A stretch of 41,847 nucleotides of DNA, from contig JAKLKR010000018.1 in the NCBI GenBank assembly GCA_023150565.1, positions 1-41,847 on the forward strand, given 5' to 3'. The stretch comes from Planctomycetota bacterium. GTDB lineage: Bacteria > Planctomycetota > UBA11346. Shown here piece after piece: positions 24,051 to 32,667 of this stretch. The notes below the pieces were generated by a model. It was given only the letters and a program-made list of their open reading frames with translations, was not told the DNA's origin and did no database searches. The position numbers and the translations under genes are program-made. Numbering within the stretch: the stretch's first letter is position 1; the number at the start of each line of letters is the position of its first letter.

Positions 24051-25199
24051 ATGGCCTCCTCTTCCGAACGCTCCCGGTTCCAGACCGAGGACAATGCCGG
24101 CACCACCATGGAGTTCATCCAGGAGGCGCGGCGGCCGATCCTGATCGTGCGCCACCAGGCGATGATCGAGGAGATGGAATCCTCGCTCGCCGACCAGTTC
24201 ATCACCGGCGATTCCGACCATCCGCGGGTCAAGGCCATGCTCGCCGACCTCGATGCGCCCGAGATGGCCGAACGCCTGCGCATCGGCCTGGCCACCCTCG
24301 CCGACGACGGCCACTACCGCGAGGCGACCCTGCGCCAGGCGCTGGTCGAGGAACTGTGCCTGTGGCGCGAGCGCGCCGGCCAGGAGGTCGCCCAGCTCCA
24401 GCTCTACGCCATCGGCATGTACCGCCTGGTGCGGCGCACCCTGGCCGAGCGCCAGGGCGGCGATGCCCCCACCCTCGACGAACTGCGCGAACTGCCCGCC
24501 GCCCGCCTCGGTCAGCTGCTCTCGCCGCCGGAATCCGCCTTCGCCCAGCCGGTGCTCAACCAGCTGCGCACCAAGGGCTATGCCGACCGCAGCCTGAAGG
24601 CGGTCAAGCGCCTGGTGCGCCAGGCCAACGCCGAGGAGCGCTGGGACGACGCCGGCGGCGAGCCCACCCTCACCCGCGAGGAGGAGGAGCCCCTGCTGCA
24701 GCTGCCCGAGGGCGAGCGCAAGGCCACCCGCGAACTGCTGGTGCGCGACCGCATCCGCAGCCGCTTCTACCGCCAGGTGTTCCTGCAGTACCTCGGCAGC
24801 GACGAGTTCGACCCGCGCGAGGCCGAGGCCCATCCCCACGTGCTGCACTGGCTGCAGACCATCGACGAGACGCCCCACCTGTACCCCTTCCTGCAGGGCC
24901 AGGCCGCCGGGCAGAAGGCGTTCCGCATCTCGCAGCTGACCCAGAAGATCGTCCAGCTGCACGAGGTCTATGCGCGCATCGCCCATGCCAGCGACAACCC
25001 CGCCCACCGCGCCCAGCTGGCGGGCAAGAGCGCGCGCGAACGCCTGGCGATCATCAACCGCCTGCACTACCCGCCGCTGCCCGGCACCCCCGACCTGACC
25101 CTGGCGGCGCTGCTCTGCCCGTTCCCGGCCTTCGTGGAATGGATCCAGGCCAAGGTCGCCGCCAACGACCTGGTGGTGCCGCCCGACGCCCGGCGCTGA
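24051..25199 (+). CDS. Hypothetical all-helical protein (382 residues)
   Basis: Not recognised. The sequence is strongly charged and mainly helical, with no signal peptide or membrane segment, so it is cytoplasmic. Notable parts are an Arg/Glu-rich N-terminus (ARRPILIVRHQAMIEEMESSLADQF), a long helix around AGQEVAQLQLYAIGMYRLVRRTLAERQ and an acidic run REEEEPLLQLPEGERKATRELL near residue 210. The C-terminal part has several aromatic positions (HVLHWLQTIDETPHLYPFLQGQ). It is divergent from the 84-residue gene with 151 bases between them. Codon use is typical of the window, which supports a real gene. A long palindrome follows it. Confidence 0.7.
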   Translation: MASSSERSRFQTEDNAGTTMEFIQEARRPILIVRHQAMIEEMESSLADQFITGDSDHPRVKAMLADLDAPEMAERLRIGLATLADDGHYREATLRQALVEELCLWRERAGQEVAQLQLYAIGMYRLVRRTLAERQGGDAPTLDELRELPAARLGQLLSPPESAFAQPVLNQLRTKGYADRSLKAVKRLVRQANAEERWDDAGGEPTLTREEEEPLLQLPEGERKATRELLVRDRIRSRFYRQVFLQYLGSDEFDPREAEAHPHVLHWLQTIDETPHLYPFLQGQAAGQKAFRISQLTQKIVQLHEVYARIAHASDNPAHRAQLAGKSARERLAIINRLHYPPLPGTPDLTLAALLCPFPAFVEWIQAKVAANDLVVPPDARR

Positions 25200-25202
25200 G
25201 CG

Positions 25203-25311
25203 GCAAACGCAGCATTTGGAGGCGGCAGCTGCGTTCCCGACCCGCTCGAGTACGCCCGTACACAGCGCGTGTCGGCGCCTTGCTGCCGCCACCAACTGCC
25301 GCGTTTGCCGA
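25203..25311. repeat. Palindromic intergenic repeat, third type
   Basis: A left arm starting CGGCAAACGCAGCATTTGG and a right arm whose reverse complement starts CGGCAAACGCGGCAGTTGG pair over about 28 bases with three mismatches, around a loop of about 52 bases. The loop holds a small dyad, GTACGCCCGTAC. It lies 4 bases after the stop of the 382-residue gene. It differs in sequence from the two other palindromic repeats. The remaining 120 bases before the next gene show no ORF. Confidence 0.8.
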
Positions 25312-25431
25312 TGGCGGTGAGAAGGCAACGCGGCCCGTCGTCGCCTGTATCACCTGGAGGTGCGCGTCACACACCCGCGGGCCGTGCGCCCCCGGGTGCG
25401 GCCGACACGCTCCCCACCCCGGGAGTCCGCC

Positions 25432-26916
25432 ATGAACCGTCTGCTGCGTACCTGCTCCGCCGCCCTGCTCGCCTGCGCGCTGTCGGTGCCCGTGTTCGGG
25501 CTGGAGACCCCGCTGGTGGTGGTGAGCGGGAACAACATCGCGACCATCAATGCCGGATCCGGCCAGATCGCCATCTACGAACTGCGCGACAATGTGAATA
25601 CGCGCAAGAGCGTGAAGAATTTCCTGGTCGACCTCCAGATGCTTGAGGCCCGCACCACCCAGGTCGGCGATCAAACATATTCACTGGTTCGCACCGGCTG
25701 GGGCCCGGCCAAGGACGCCTTCCCCAAGCCTACCCCCGAGGAGGTGATCCAGGGCTTGTTCCGCAAGGAACCCACCCCGGAACAGAAGAAGACCAATCGG
25801 GCGGCCGACCAGGAACTGGTGCGCAAGGCCGAGGACGAGTTCTGGTCGAAGGAGCATCCCTATGACGGGGTGGTGCGCGGAGCCTTCAGCGGGTCGATGC
25901 TGATGGTGGTGATCCCGGCAAAACGTGCCGTGCTGTTCTATCGCTCAGACGATGAAAAGCTGAAGCTGCTCAACGCCTACAACTACTCTCCTGCCCTCTA
26001 CGTCCAGCTGGCCTATAAATCCATTCCCAACCCCATGGATCTGGCCAAGAGCCGCGAACTCGATCTGACCAAGGAGCAGCAGGAGGAATTGGTCAGCCAG
26101 TTCAAGAGCCAGGACGAGAACGCCGCGATCCAGGCTGGGCCCAGCGACGTGTGGTGCTGTGCCGCCACCGCCGGACCCTACTTCGCCCTGGTCGATTCTG
26201 CTAATCGCCGAGTGCTGACATTCGAGGACAAGGGCAAGAACGTCGAACTGCGCTCTGTGCGCAACATCAGCGTCGACCTTATGATCCCGGTGGGCTATGG
26301 CACCACCCCAGATGCCGCCCGGGCGGCGACGGACCTCGTCAGCAAGAGCAAGGAGGTGGTTGCCATGCTCGCCGAGTGGGGGGTCAAGCCGTTCGACCAG
26401 TACACCCTCAAGGCGCTGGTGGCGATGGCGCAGGCCGGTGAGGGTGCGCGTAAGGCGGAATCGCTGCAGGCCAACTGCACCGGCAGCCAGGTGGTGCTCG
26501 ATTTCACCGCCCAGCGCAAACTGCTCACCTATCTGATCAACGGTCCGGGCAATGCTCTCCAACTGGTCTCGGCGCGCGACTACTCCTTCGACATCGCCAT
26601 CGACATGCTCGCCAGCCGCGCCAATGCCCGCGTCGAGGCGGCCGAAGGGTTCAAGGCGATCGAGACCATGGCCGGCAAGGGGCAGGGTGAGCAGGCCCTG
26701 GCCCGGCTCAAGACCGAGCTGAAGTTCGTGCCGACGCTGGTCGATGCCGCGCACAAGAGCGCCGCCCTGAAGAAGCTCGCCGGCAAGGACAAGGACGCCT
26801 TTGAAGCCCTCCTGGCCCAAGGCGACAAGGACAAGGAGGCCTTCCTGGCCCAGGTGAAGTCGGCGGTTGAGGCGGCGGCGGCCGAGCGCGAGAAGGCCAA
26901 GAAGGACAAGAAGTGA
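25432..26916 (+). CDS. Secreted protein with four internal beta repeats
   Basis: The start ATG 25432 has a good ribosome site (GGGAG six bases upstream) and a signal peptide (LLRTCSAALLACALSVPVFG). The frame is open 24 codons further, but these lack a signal. Four related segments are visible at about residues 34-70, 154-193, 248-286 and 351-391. Each has a hydrophobic strand, a basic turn, a second strand and a final R/N-x-[YI]-S-x-[DA]-[LI] element (for example VRNISVDLMI and ARDYSFDIAI). The spacers and the last 100 residues are helical and Lys/Glu-rich, ending in AEREKAKKDKK. The function is unknown; periplasmic location is inferred. Base use is less GC-rich than in neighbours. Confidence 0.75.
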   Translation: MNRLLRTCSAALLACALSVPVFGLETPLVVVSGNNIATINAGSGQIAIYELRDNVNTRKSVKNFLVDLQMLEARTTQVGDQTYSLVRTGWGPAKDAFPKPTPEEVIQGLFRKEPTPEQKKTNRAADQELVRKAEDEFWSKEHPYDGVVRGAFSGSMLMVVIPAKRAVLFYRSDDEKLKLLNAYNYSPALYVQLAYKSIPNPMDLAKSRELDLTKEQQEELVSQFKSQDENAAIQAGPSDVWCCAATAGPYFALVDSANRRVLTFEDKGKNVELRSVRNISVDLMIPVGYGTTPDAARAATDLVSKSKEVVAMLAEWGVKPFDQYTLKALVAMAQAGEGARKAESLQANCTGSQVVLDFTAQRKLLTYLINGPGNALQLVSARDYSFDIAIDMLASRANARVEAAEGFKAIETMAGKGQGEQALARLKTELKFVPTLVDAAHKSAALKKLAGKDKDAFEALLAQGDKDKEAFLAQVKSAVEAAAAEREKAKKDKK

Positions 26917-26989
26917 CCCGCGCCAGGTAGCCCCTGGCCCCTCCGCCGTGGGCGGAAATGGGCCGAGGCAGACCCCCCCGGCCCTTGGG

Positions 26990-27016
26990 TTGTCCTCGAT
27001 CGCGGCGCCCTAGCAT
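26990..27016 (+). promoter_or_regulatory. Possible promoter of ompH-lpxD-lpxC
   Basis: TTGTCC (26990-26995) and TAGCAT (27011-27016), spaced by 15 bases, would start transcription near 27022, about 22 bases before the ompH ATG. Both boxes are imperfect and the spacing is short. Confidence 0.3.
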
Positions 27017-27044
27017 CCCCCCCACCCACCCTCCAGGGGGATCC

Positions 27045-27644
27045 ATGCGCCTGATCATCATCGCGGCCATCGCCGCCGTCCTATCCGCAACCGCGCCGCT
27101 CGCCGCCGCCGACGCCGCCAAGCCCGCCCCCAAGATCGGAGTGCTGCGCCTGGCCGACGTGCTCAACGGCGCCAAGCTCTACCGCGAGGGCACCGAGCGC
27201 CTCAAGAAGGACGACGCCGAGATCCGCGCCGAGATCAAGAAGATCGAGGACCGCCTGCAGCAGCTCGAAGGCCAGCTCCAGGTCCTGACCCCGGCGAGCG
27301 ACAAGTTCTCGGCCATCCAGGAGGAGTTCGAGACCCTCAAGCTCAAGCGCAAGCTCACCGGCGAACGCGCCGGGGCCGAGATCCAGCGCAAGCATGTGCA
27401 CCTGGTCAAGGACACCCACAAGGCGGTGCGCAGCGCGCTCAAGAGCTTCTGCGAGGAAAAGCAGATCATGCTGGTGCTGCTCGCGCCCGCCCCCGAGCTG
27501 AGCGCGCCCACCCTGCAGGATGTGCAGCTCGAGATGGGCCTGCAGTCGGTGCTCTACTACGAGCCGTCGAATGACATCACCGACGCCTTCCTGCCCTTCC
27601 TCAACGCCCGCCTCGACGCCGAAGCCGCCAAGGCCAAGCCCTGA
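27045..27644 (+). CDS. ompH: OmpH/Skp-family periplasmic chaperone
   Basis: The 199-residue product has a signal peptide (LIIIAAIAAVLSATAPLAAADA) and then the Skp pattern: a strand KIGVLRLADVL, a long coiled-coil of charged heptads (about residues 45-120: AEIRAEIKKIEDRLQQLEGQL) and a returning strand segment (KQIMLVLLAPAPEL). Skp/OmpH chaperones hold unfolded outer-membrane proteins in the periplasm. ATG 27045 is preceded by AGGGGG (27035-27040). It is followed 4 bases later by lpxD, the same order as in many Gram-negative bam-skp-lpxD clusters, so outer-membrane protein and lipid A formation are co-expressed here. A bamA gene is not next to it. Confidence 0.88.
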   Translation: MRLIIIAAIAAVLSATAPLAAADAAKPAPKIGVLRLADVLNGAKLYREGTERLKKDDAEIRAEIKKIEDRLQQLEGQLQVLTPASDKFSAIQEEFETLKLKRKLTGERAGAEIQRKHVHLVKDTHKAVRSALKSFCEEKQIMLVLLAPAPELSAPTLQDVQLEMGLQSVLYYEPSNDITDAFLPFLNARLDAEAAKAKP

Positions 27645-27648
27645 TCCC

Positions 27649-28701
27649 ATGCGCATCACCGTCGATGACGTCGCCCGCTTCCTGGGCGGCCGGGTGGTGG
27701 GCGATGGCGGCACCCTGCTGTCCGGCATCGCCGGCCTCACCGAGGCCAAGCCCGGCGACCTGAGCTTCCTCGCCAACCCCAAGTACGCCGTCCACCTGCC
27801 CGCCACCAAGGCCGGGGCGGTGCTGGTGGCCGAGGAGCGGGCCGACTGCCCGGCGCCGCAGATCGTGGTCGCCAACCCCGACCACGCCTTCTCGCTGCTG
27901 ATCGAGACCTTCGGGCCCAAGCCGGTGCATCCGGCGATCGGCATCCACCCCAGCGCGGTGGTGGGCGAACGGGTGGCGATCGGCGCCGGGGCGCGCATCG
28001 GCGCCGGGGTGGTGATCGGCGAGGGGACGGTGATCGGCGCCAACGCGGTGATCTACCCCAACACCGTGGTCGGCGGCGGCTGCACCCTGGGCGACGACTG
28101 CCTGCTCTACGCCAACGTCAGCCTGCGCGAACGCTGCCGGCTCGGCCACCGGGTGGTGGTGCAGCCGGGGGCGGTGATCGGCTCCGACGGCTTCGGCTTC
28201 GTGCTGGTGGGCGGACGCCACCAGAAGAGTCCGCAGGTCGGCATCGTGGTGGTCGAGGACGACGTCGAGATCGGCGCCTGCGCCTGCATCGACCGCGCGC
28301 GCTTCGGCGTCACCCGCATCGGCGCCGGCACCAAGATCGACAACCTGGTGCAGGTGGCGCACAACGTCGACGTCGGCTCGCACTGCCTGCTGGTGGCCCA
28401 GGTCGGCATCGCCGGCTCCACCCGCCTGGGCAACTACGTCACCCTCGCCGGCCAGGTCGGCCTGGCCGGGCACCTCACCATCGGCGACCAGGCCACCGTC
28501 ACCGCCCAGTCGGGGGTGTCCAAGAGCGTGCCGCCCAAGGGGGTGGTGCGCGGCAGCCCGGCGCGCGACTACCGCGCCGCGCTCGCCCAGGAGGTCGGCC
28601 TGCGCCATCTGCCCCGCACCGAGGAGCGCGTGCGCCAGCTCGAGCAGCGCATCGCCGAGCTCGAGCGCCGGCTGGGATCCGGCGGAGCCCCCACCCCATG
28701 A
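27649..28701 (+). CDS. lpxD: UDP-3-O-acylglucosamine N-acyltransferase LpxD
   Basis: The 350-residue protein has the LpxD layout. An N-terminal uridine-binding domain (residues 1-95: ITVDDVARFLGGRVVG, AKPGDLSFLANPKY) is followed by a left-handed beta-helix of hexapeptide repeats (about 100-310: GAGARIGAGVVIGEGTVIGANAVI, GSDGFGFV). The active-site His is in NLVQVAHNVDVG. A short C-terminal coiled-coil (EERVRQLEQRIAELERRL) closes it. It adds the second 3-hydroxyacyl chain to the glucosamine precursor of lipid A, using acyl-ACP. It overlaps the lpxC-fabZ start by four bases. Confidence 0.96.
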   Translation: MRITVDDVARFLGGRVVGDGGTLLSGIAGLTEAKPGDLSFLANPKYAVHLPATKAGAVLVAEERADCPAPQIVVANPDHAFSLLIETFGPKPVHPAIGIHPSAVVGERVAIGAGARIGAGVVIGEGTVIGANAVIYPNTVVGGGCTLGDDCLLYANVSLRERCRLGHRVVVQPGAVIGSDGFGFVLVGGRHQKSPQVGIVVVEDDVEIGACACIDRARFGVTRIGAGTKIDNLVQVAHNVDVGSHCLLVAQVGIAGSTRLGNYVTLAGQVGLAGHLTIGDQATVTAQSGVSKSVPPKGVVRGSPARDYRAALAQEVGLRHLPRTEERVRQLEQRIAELERRLGSGGAPTP

Positions 28702-30005
28702 GCGCCCAACGCACCATCGCCCGACCGGCCACCGTGGCCGGCATCGGCCTCCACTCCGGCGAACGCTGCACGGTCACGGTCAAGCCCGCCCCGCCCGACG
28801 CCGGGGTGGTGTTCGTGCGCACCGACCTGCCCGGGCAGCCCTCGCTGCGCGCCCATCCCGCCCTGCTGTGCCAGCGCCAGCGCCGCTCGGCGATGGCCGC
28901 CACCGTGGCCGGGGTCGAGGTCGAGGTGCACACCCCCGAGCACTTCCTCGCCGCCTGCATGGGCCTGGGGCTCGACAACCTCTATGTCGAGCTCGACACC
29001 GTCGAGCTGCCCGGCCTCGACGGCTCGGCGCGCGAGTTCGTCGAGCTGCTGCGCTCCGCCGGCCTGGTCGACCAGCCGGCCGACCGCCGCTGCTTCGATG
29101 TCGCCGAGCCGGTGTCGGTCACCGACGGCCGCACCATGCTGGTGGCGCTGCCCTACAAGAACGGGCTCAAGATCACCTACACCCTCGACGACCACGGCGG
29201 CGCGCTCAAGGGCGCCCAGGTGGTCGAGCTGGAGCTGACCGAGGAGGCCTTCGCCACCGGCATCGCCCCCGCACGCACCTTCTGCATGGCCAAGGAGGTC
29301 GAGATGCTGCGGGCCGCCGGCCTGGGCAAGGGCGCGACCTACCAGAACACCTGCGTCTACGACGGCGACCGCCTGGTCGACAACGAGCTGCGCTTCAAGG
29401 ACGAGGCGGCGCGCCACAAGGTCCTCGACCTGATCGGCGACCTCGCGCACGCCACCCGGCGCATCAATGCCCACATCATCGCGGTGCGCTCTGGCCACCG
29501 CGAGAACATGCAGCTGGTGCAGGCGCTCAACAAGGCGATCGAGGAGGCCGAGCGGCCCAAGGTGGTGTTCGACATCAAGGCCATCCTGGCGATGATGCCG
29601 CACCGCTTCCCCTTCCTGCTGGTCGACCGCGTCATCGAGCACACCCCCGGCAAGCGCATCGTAGGGATCAAGAACGTCACCGTGAACGAGCCGTTCTTCC
29701 CCGGCCACTTCCCCGCCCAGCCGGTGATGCCCGGGGTGCTGCAGCTCGAGGCCATGGCCCAGGTGGGCGGCATCCTGCTCATGCTCCAGGGCGACGCCCA
29801 GGGCAAGCTGCCGTTCCTGATGTCGATCGACAAGGCCAAGTTCCGCCGCCCGGTCGGCCCCGGCGACGTCATGCGCATCGAGGTCGACGTGCTGCGCCTG
29901 CGCCCGCGCCTGAGCGCCTGCCAGGCGCGCGTGCTGGTCGACGGCCAGGTGTGCAGCGAGGCCGAGCTGCGCTCGGTGATGATGGACCGGGACGGGCAGG
30001 GCTGA
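28698..30005 (+). CDS. lpxC-fabZ: LpxC-FabZ fusion: UDP-acyl-GlcNAc deacetylase and ACP dehydratase
   Basis: The 435-residue protein joins two enzymes. Residues 1-285 are LpxC, the committed zinc deacetylase of lipid A synthesis: Glu81-His82 (TPEH), His240 and Asp244 (RHKVLDLIGD) are the expected zinc and catalytic residues, and His267 (GHREN) is the expected general acid. Residues 290-435 are FabZ: His337 (FFPGHFPAQPVMPG) and Glu351 (LQLEAMAQ) form the dehydratase pair of fatty acid elongation. This fusion is known in Bacteroidota and some other phyla. Having both in one chain may balance lipid A and phospholipid demand for 3-hydroxyacyl-ACP. It overlaps lpxD by four bases. Confidence 0.96.
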   Translation: MSAQRTIARPATVAGIGLHSGERCTVTVKPAPPDAGVVFVRTDLPGQPSLRAHPALLCQRQRRSAMAATVAGVEVEVHTPEHFLAACMGLGLDNLYVELDTVELPGLDGSAREFVELLRSAGLVDQPADRRCFDVAEPVSVTDGRTMLVALPYKNGLKITYTLDDHGGALKGAQVVELELTEEAFATGIAPARTFCMAKEVEMLRAAGLGKGATYQNTCVYDGDRLVDNELRFKDEAARHKVLDLIGDLAHATRRINAHIIAVRSGHRENMQLVQALNKAIEEAERPKVVFDIKAILAMMPHRFPFLLVDRVIEHTPGKRIVGIKNVTVNEPFFPGHFPAQPVMPGVLQLEAMAQVGGILLMLQGDAQGKLPFLMSIDKAKFRRPVGPGDVMRIEVDVLRLRPRLSACQARVLVDGQVCSEAELRSVMMDRDGQG

Positions 30006-30018
30006 CGGGGCGACCGGG

Positions 30019-30870
30019 GTGCTGCGCCCGCGGCCGCCGCTGCTGGAGCCCCTCGGCCCCGATCCGGGCAGCAGCTTCCGCTTCCTCGACCGCCGGGTCG
30101 AGGCCTTCGGCATGCGCCTGCACCACCACGACCTGATCGAGCTGGGCTGCGTGTGGCGCGGCGGCATCACCGCGCTGGTGGGCGACCATGTCGGCAACCA
30201 CGAGCCGCCGGTGGCGTTCCTCATCGGCCCCGGCCTGCCCCACACCTGGATGTCGCGCCCGGGGGTGCCGCCGCCGCATCGCGCCTGGGTGCTGCAGTTC
30301 CCCGCCGCGCTGCCTGCGCGCCTGGCCGGCCTGCCCGAGGCGGCCGGGGCGCTGGCCGCGGTCGAGGGTTCGCGCCGCGGGCTTGCCCTGCACGGGGTGC
30401 CGGCGGCGCGCATCGCCGCCGCCCTGGCGCGCTGGCGGAGGCTGGAGGGCCCCGCGCGCCTGGGCCTGCTGCTCGACTGCCTGCACGCCTTCGCCGGCGC
30501 CGCCCAGCCCCTCGCCCACCGCCTGGCCGCGGTCGGCGACCCCGCCTCGGCGCGCCGCCTGGCCGCGGTGTGCGCCTGGCTCGACGAGCACGCCGCCGCG
30601 CCGGTGACCCTGGCGGGGGCGGCGCGGGTGGCGGGCATGCACCCCCAGGCTCTGGCGCGCGCCTTCCGCCGCCACACCGGCCACAGCGTGATCGGCTGGG
30701 TGCAGCGCGTGCGCATCGCCCGCGCCTGCGACCTGCTGCGGCGCGGGGCCGAGGTCGCCGCCGCCGCCGAGGCGGTGGGGCTGGCCGGCACCGCGCACTT
30801 CCACCGCCTGTTCCGCCGCTTCATGGGCACCAGCCCGGCGGCCTGGCGCCGGGCCTGCGGCGGGGGCTGA
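30019..30870 (+). CDS. AraC-family transcriptional regulator
   Basis: The 283-residue product starts at GTG 30019, 13 bases after lpxC-fabZ. Residues 20-110 are a cupin-like sensor with HHHDLIELGCVWRGG and a PGLPHTWMSRPG motif, as in sugar-sensing AraC proteins. The C-terminal 100 residues hold two helix-turn-helix motifs: VTLAGAARVAGMHPQALARAFRRHTGHS and EVAAAAEAVGLAGTAHFHRLFRRFMGTSPAAWRR. It is followed after one base by a LacI-type gene, so the two regulators are one unit. No sugar-catabolic gene lies beside them; the regulated genes are elsewhere. Confidence 0.9.
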   Translation: MLRPRPPLLEPLGPDPGSSFRFLDRRVEAFGMRLHHHDLIELGCVWRGGITALVGDHVGNHEPPVAFLIGPGLPHTWMSRPGVPPPHRAWVLQFPAALPARLAGLPEAAGALAAVEGSRRGLALHGVPAARIAAALARWRRLEGPARLGLLLDCLHAFAGAAQPLAHRLAAVGDPASARRLAAVCAWLDEHAAAPVTLAGAARVAGMHPQALARAFRRHTGHSVIGWVQRVRIARACDLLRRGAEVAAAAEAVGLAGTAHFHRLFRRFMGTSPAAWRRACGGG

Positions 30871-30871
30871 G

Positions 30872-31906
30872 ATGGACGGGCGCATCTCGCTGGCGCGCAT
30901 CGCCGCCGAGCTCGGGCTGTCGGTGCCGACGGTGTCGCGCGCCCTGCGCGGCACCGGGCGCATCGGCGCCGAGACCCGCCGGCGGGTGGCCGCCGCCGCC
31001 GCCGCCGCCGGCTGGAAGCCGCGCACCCCCGAGCCGCCGGCCCCGGCGGCGGTGCGTCCGCGCCTGCTGGTCATCGCCCAGCCGGTGTCGGGCCAGGGCC
31101 CCGCCGGCCTGACCTGGCCGCGGGTGCTGCGCGAGCTGGGGCGCCTGTCCGCCGCCGGCCACGACCTGACCGTCGAGCGCATGGGGCCGCAGGCCCTGGC
31201 GCGCTGGACCGAGGCGGTGTGCGGCGGCGCCCCGCCGCGCGCCGACGGGGTGCTGCTGCTGCAGCGCCATGATCCCGTCCAGGTGGCGCGGCTGGCGGTG
31301 CGCATGCCGGTGGCGAGCGTGATCTTCGACTATCCCGGCAGCCCGGTCGATGTCGCCGCCCCCGACAACGAGGCCGCCGGGCGGCTGCAGGCCGAGCACC
31401 TGCTCGCGCTCGGCCACAAGCGCATCGGCTGGCTGGGCTGGGAGCTGGACGCCGGCTGGAGCTGGCGCCGGCTGGGCGGCTTCCTCTCGACCCTGGTGCG
31501 CCACGGCGCAGGGCCGCGCCGCCGCGACGTGCTGGCCAGCACCGCCGGCGATGCCGGGGTGGCGCGCCAGCTGGTCGAACGCGCGCTGCGCCGCAGCGGG
31601 GCGGGGGTCACCGCCTGGGGCACCGCCGGCGACCATGTCGCTTACCGGCTGCTGCAACGCTTGGCGGCGGCCGGTCTGGCGGTGCCGGGGCGGGTGTCGC
31701 TGACCGGGGTCGACGGCCTGCCGCCGCGCGGCGGCCTGCCGGCGCTGGTGTCGGTGCGCATGCCGGTCGAGGAGGCCACCTGCGAGGCGGTGGCGCTGCT
31801 CGAGCGGCGCATCGCCCGGCCCGGCGGCCCGCCGCGCCTGGCGCTGCTGGCGCCGACCCTGGTGGCCGGTTCGTCGACCGCCCCGCCGCCGCCTGCCGCG
31901 ACCTAG
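30872..31906 (+). CDS. LacI-family transcriptional regulator
   Basis: The 344-residue protein begins with a LacI helix-turn-helix (residues 5-52: ISLARIAAELGLSVPTVSRALRG and the hinge helix region RVAAAAAAAGWKPR). The periplasmic-binding-protein domain follows: ADGVLLLQRHDP, DVAAPDNEAAGRLQAEHLLALGHKRIGWLG and a dimer-face VSVRMPVEEATCEAVALLERRI. It would bind a sugar or derived effector. It starts one base after the AraC-type gene, an unusual tandem of two regulator classes. The effector and the target genes are unknown. Confidence 0.9.
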   Translation: MDGRISLARIAAELGLSVPTVSRALRGTGRIGAETRRRVAAAAAAAGWKPRTPEPPAPAAVRPRLLVIAQPVSGQGPAGLTWPRVLRELGRLSAAGHDLTVERMGPQALARWTEAVCGGAPPRADGVLLLQRHDPVQVARLAVRMPVASVIFDYPGSPVDVAAPDNEAAGRLQAEHLLALGHKRIGWLGWELDAGWSWRRLGGFLSTLVRHGAGPRRRDVLASTAGDAGVARQLVERALRRSGAGVTAWGTAGDHVAYRLLQRLAAAGLAVPGRVSLTGVDGLPPRGGLPALVSVRMPVEEATCEAVALLERRIARPGGPPRLALLAPTLVAGSSTAPPPPAAT

Positions 31907-31949
31907 TACCCCCATTGCCCGCCCTGGGCGGCCGGCAAGCTGCCCCGCC

Positions 31950-32642
31950 ATGCGTACCACCCCCGTCCTCGCCGCCTTCGCCCTGCTCGCCTGCGCCGGC
32001 TGCGGCGACACCGATGTGCGCGGTTTCGTGATCAGCGAGAACTTCACCGGGGTCAACAGCGACAGCAGCCAGGCGCGCATCGCCGCCGACAGCATCCGCA
32101 CCTCGCTCGACCGCGACCTCGCTCCGCGCTGGCGCTGCGAGACGGCGATCGAGGGCAAGCCGGTGTACGAGGAGGCGCAGCGCGAATTCGACGGCCGCTG
32201 GGTGTGGCCCAAGGCGGTGGTGCGGGTGACCCTGGTGGGCGAGGACCCGGCGGTGCCCTGCCCGATCCCCGCCGCCGAGGTCGAACGCGCGATCCAGGAG
32301 TTCTTCAAGCCCAAGCTGCAGCAGAAGCCGCCCGGTTCCTGCACGGTGACGGTCGAGAGCCGCATCCAGCCGCGCTACGCCGTGCCGGTGGGGATGGCGC
32401 TGGTGCCTGCTTCCGGTGCCACCGCCGCCGCCCTGCCGCCGCCGCAGCCCAGCGCCTCGGGCGCGGCCACGGCCCCGGCGCAGCGCTCCTACGTGGTGCA
32501 GGAGGGCGACACCCTGGCCGACATCAGCGCGCTGTACTTCGGTTCGCCGCAGCAGTGGCGGCGCATCGTCGCCGCCAACCCCGGTCTCGACCCGGCCGCG
32601 CTCAAGCCCGGCACCGTGCTGGTGATCCCGCCGCGCGAGTAG
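31950..32642 (+). CDS. LysM-domain lipoprotein
   Basis: The 230-residue product has a lipoprotein signal with Cys15 (LLAC) or Cys18 (CAGC) as lipidation site. Residues 25-140 form an unrecognised domain, in which a helix (SSQARIAADSIRTSLDRDL) and strands (VWPKAVVRVTLVGED, SCTVTVESRIQ) are visible. A Pro/Ala/Ser linker (155-175) precedes a C-terminal LysM domain (about 178-228: SYVVQEGDTLADISALYFGSPQQWRRIVAANPG). LysM binds peptidoglycan glycan chains, so the protein would link the membrane to the wall layer. It is a single-gene unit facing a minus-strand operon. Confidence 0.85.
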   Translation: MRTTPVLAAFALLACAGCGDTDVRGFVISENFTGVNSDSSQARIAADSIRTSLDRDLAPRWRCETAIEGKPVYEEAQREFDGRWVWPKAVVRVTLVGEDPAVPCPIPAAEVERAIQEFFKPKLQQKPPGSCTVTVESRIQPRYAVPVGMALVPASGATAAALPPPQPSASGAATAPAQRSYVVQEGDTLADISALYFGSPQQWRRIVAANPGLDPAALKPGTVLVIPPRE

Positions 32643-32667
32643 CGGGCGGTGGCAGCCTGCCGGGGGG

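Noticed and set aside
26943..26957. Terminator after the four-repeat secreted protein
   Set aside because: TCCGCC/GGCGGA is a short stem without T-run; too weak in such GC-rich DNA.
28569..30830. 753-residue minus-strand frame opposite lpxC-fabZ and the AraC gene
   Set aside because: Shadow frame; its sense strand encodes two recognisable proteins.
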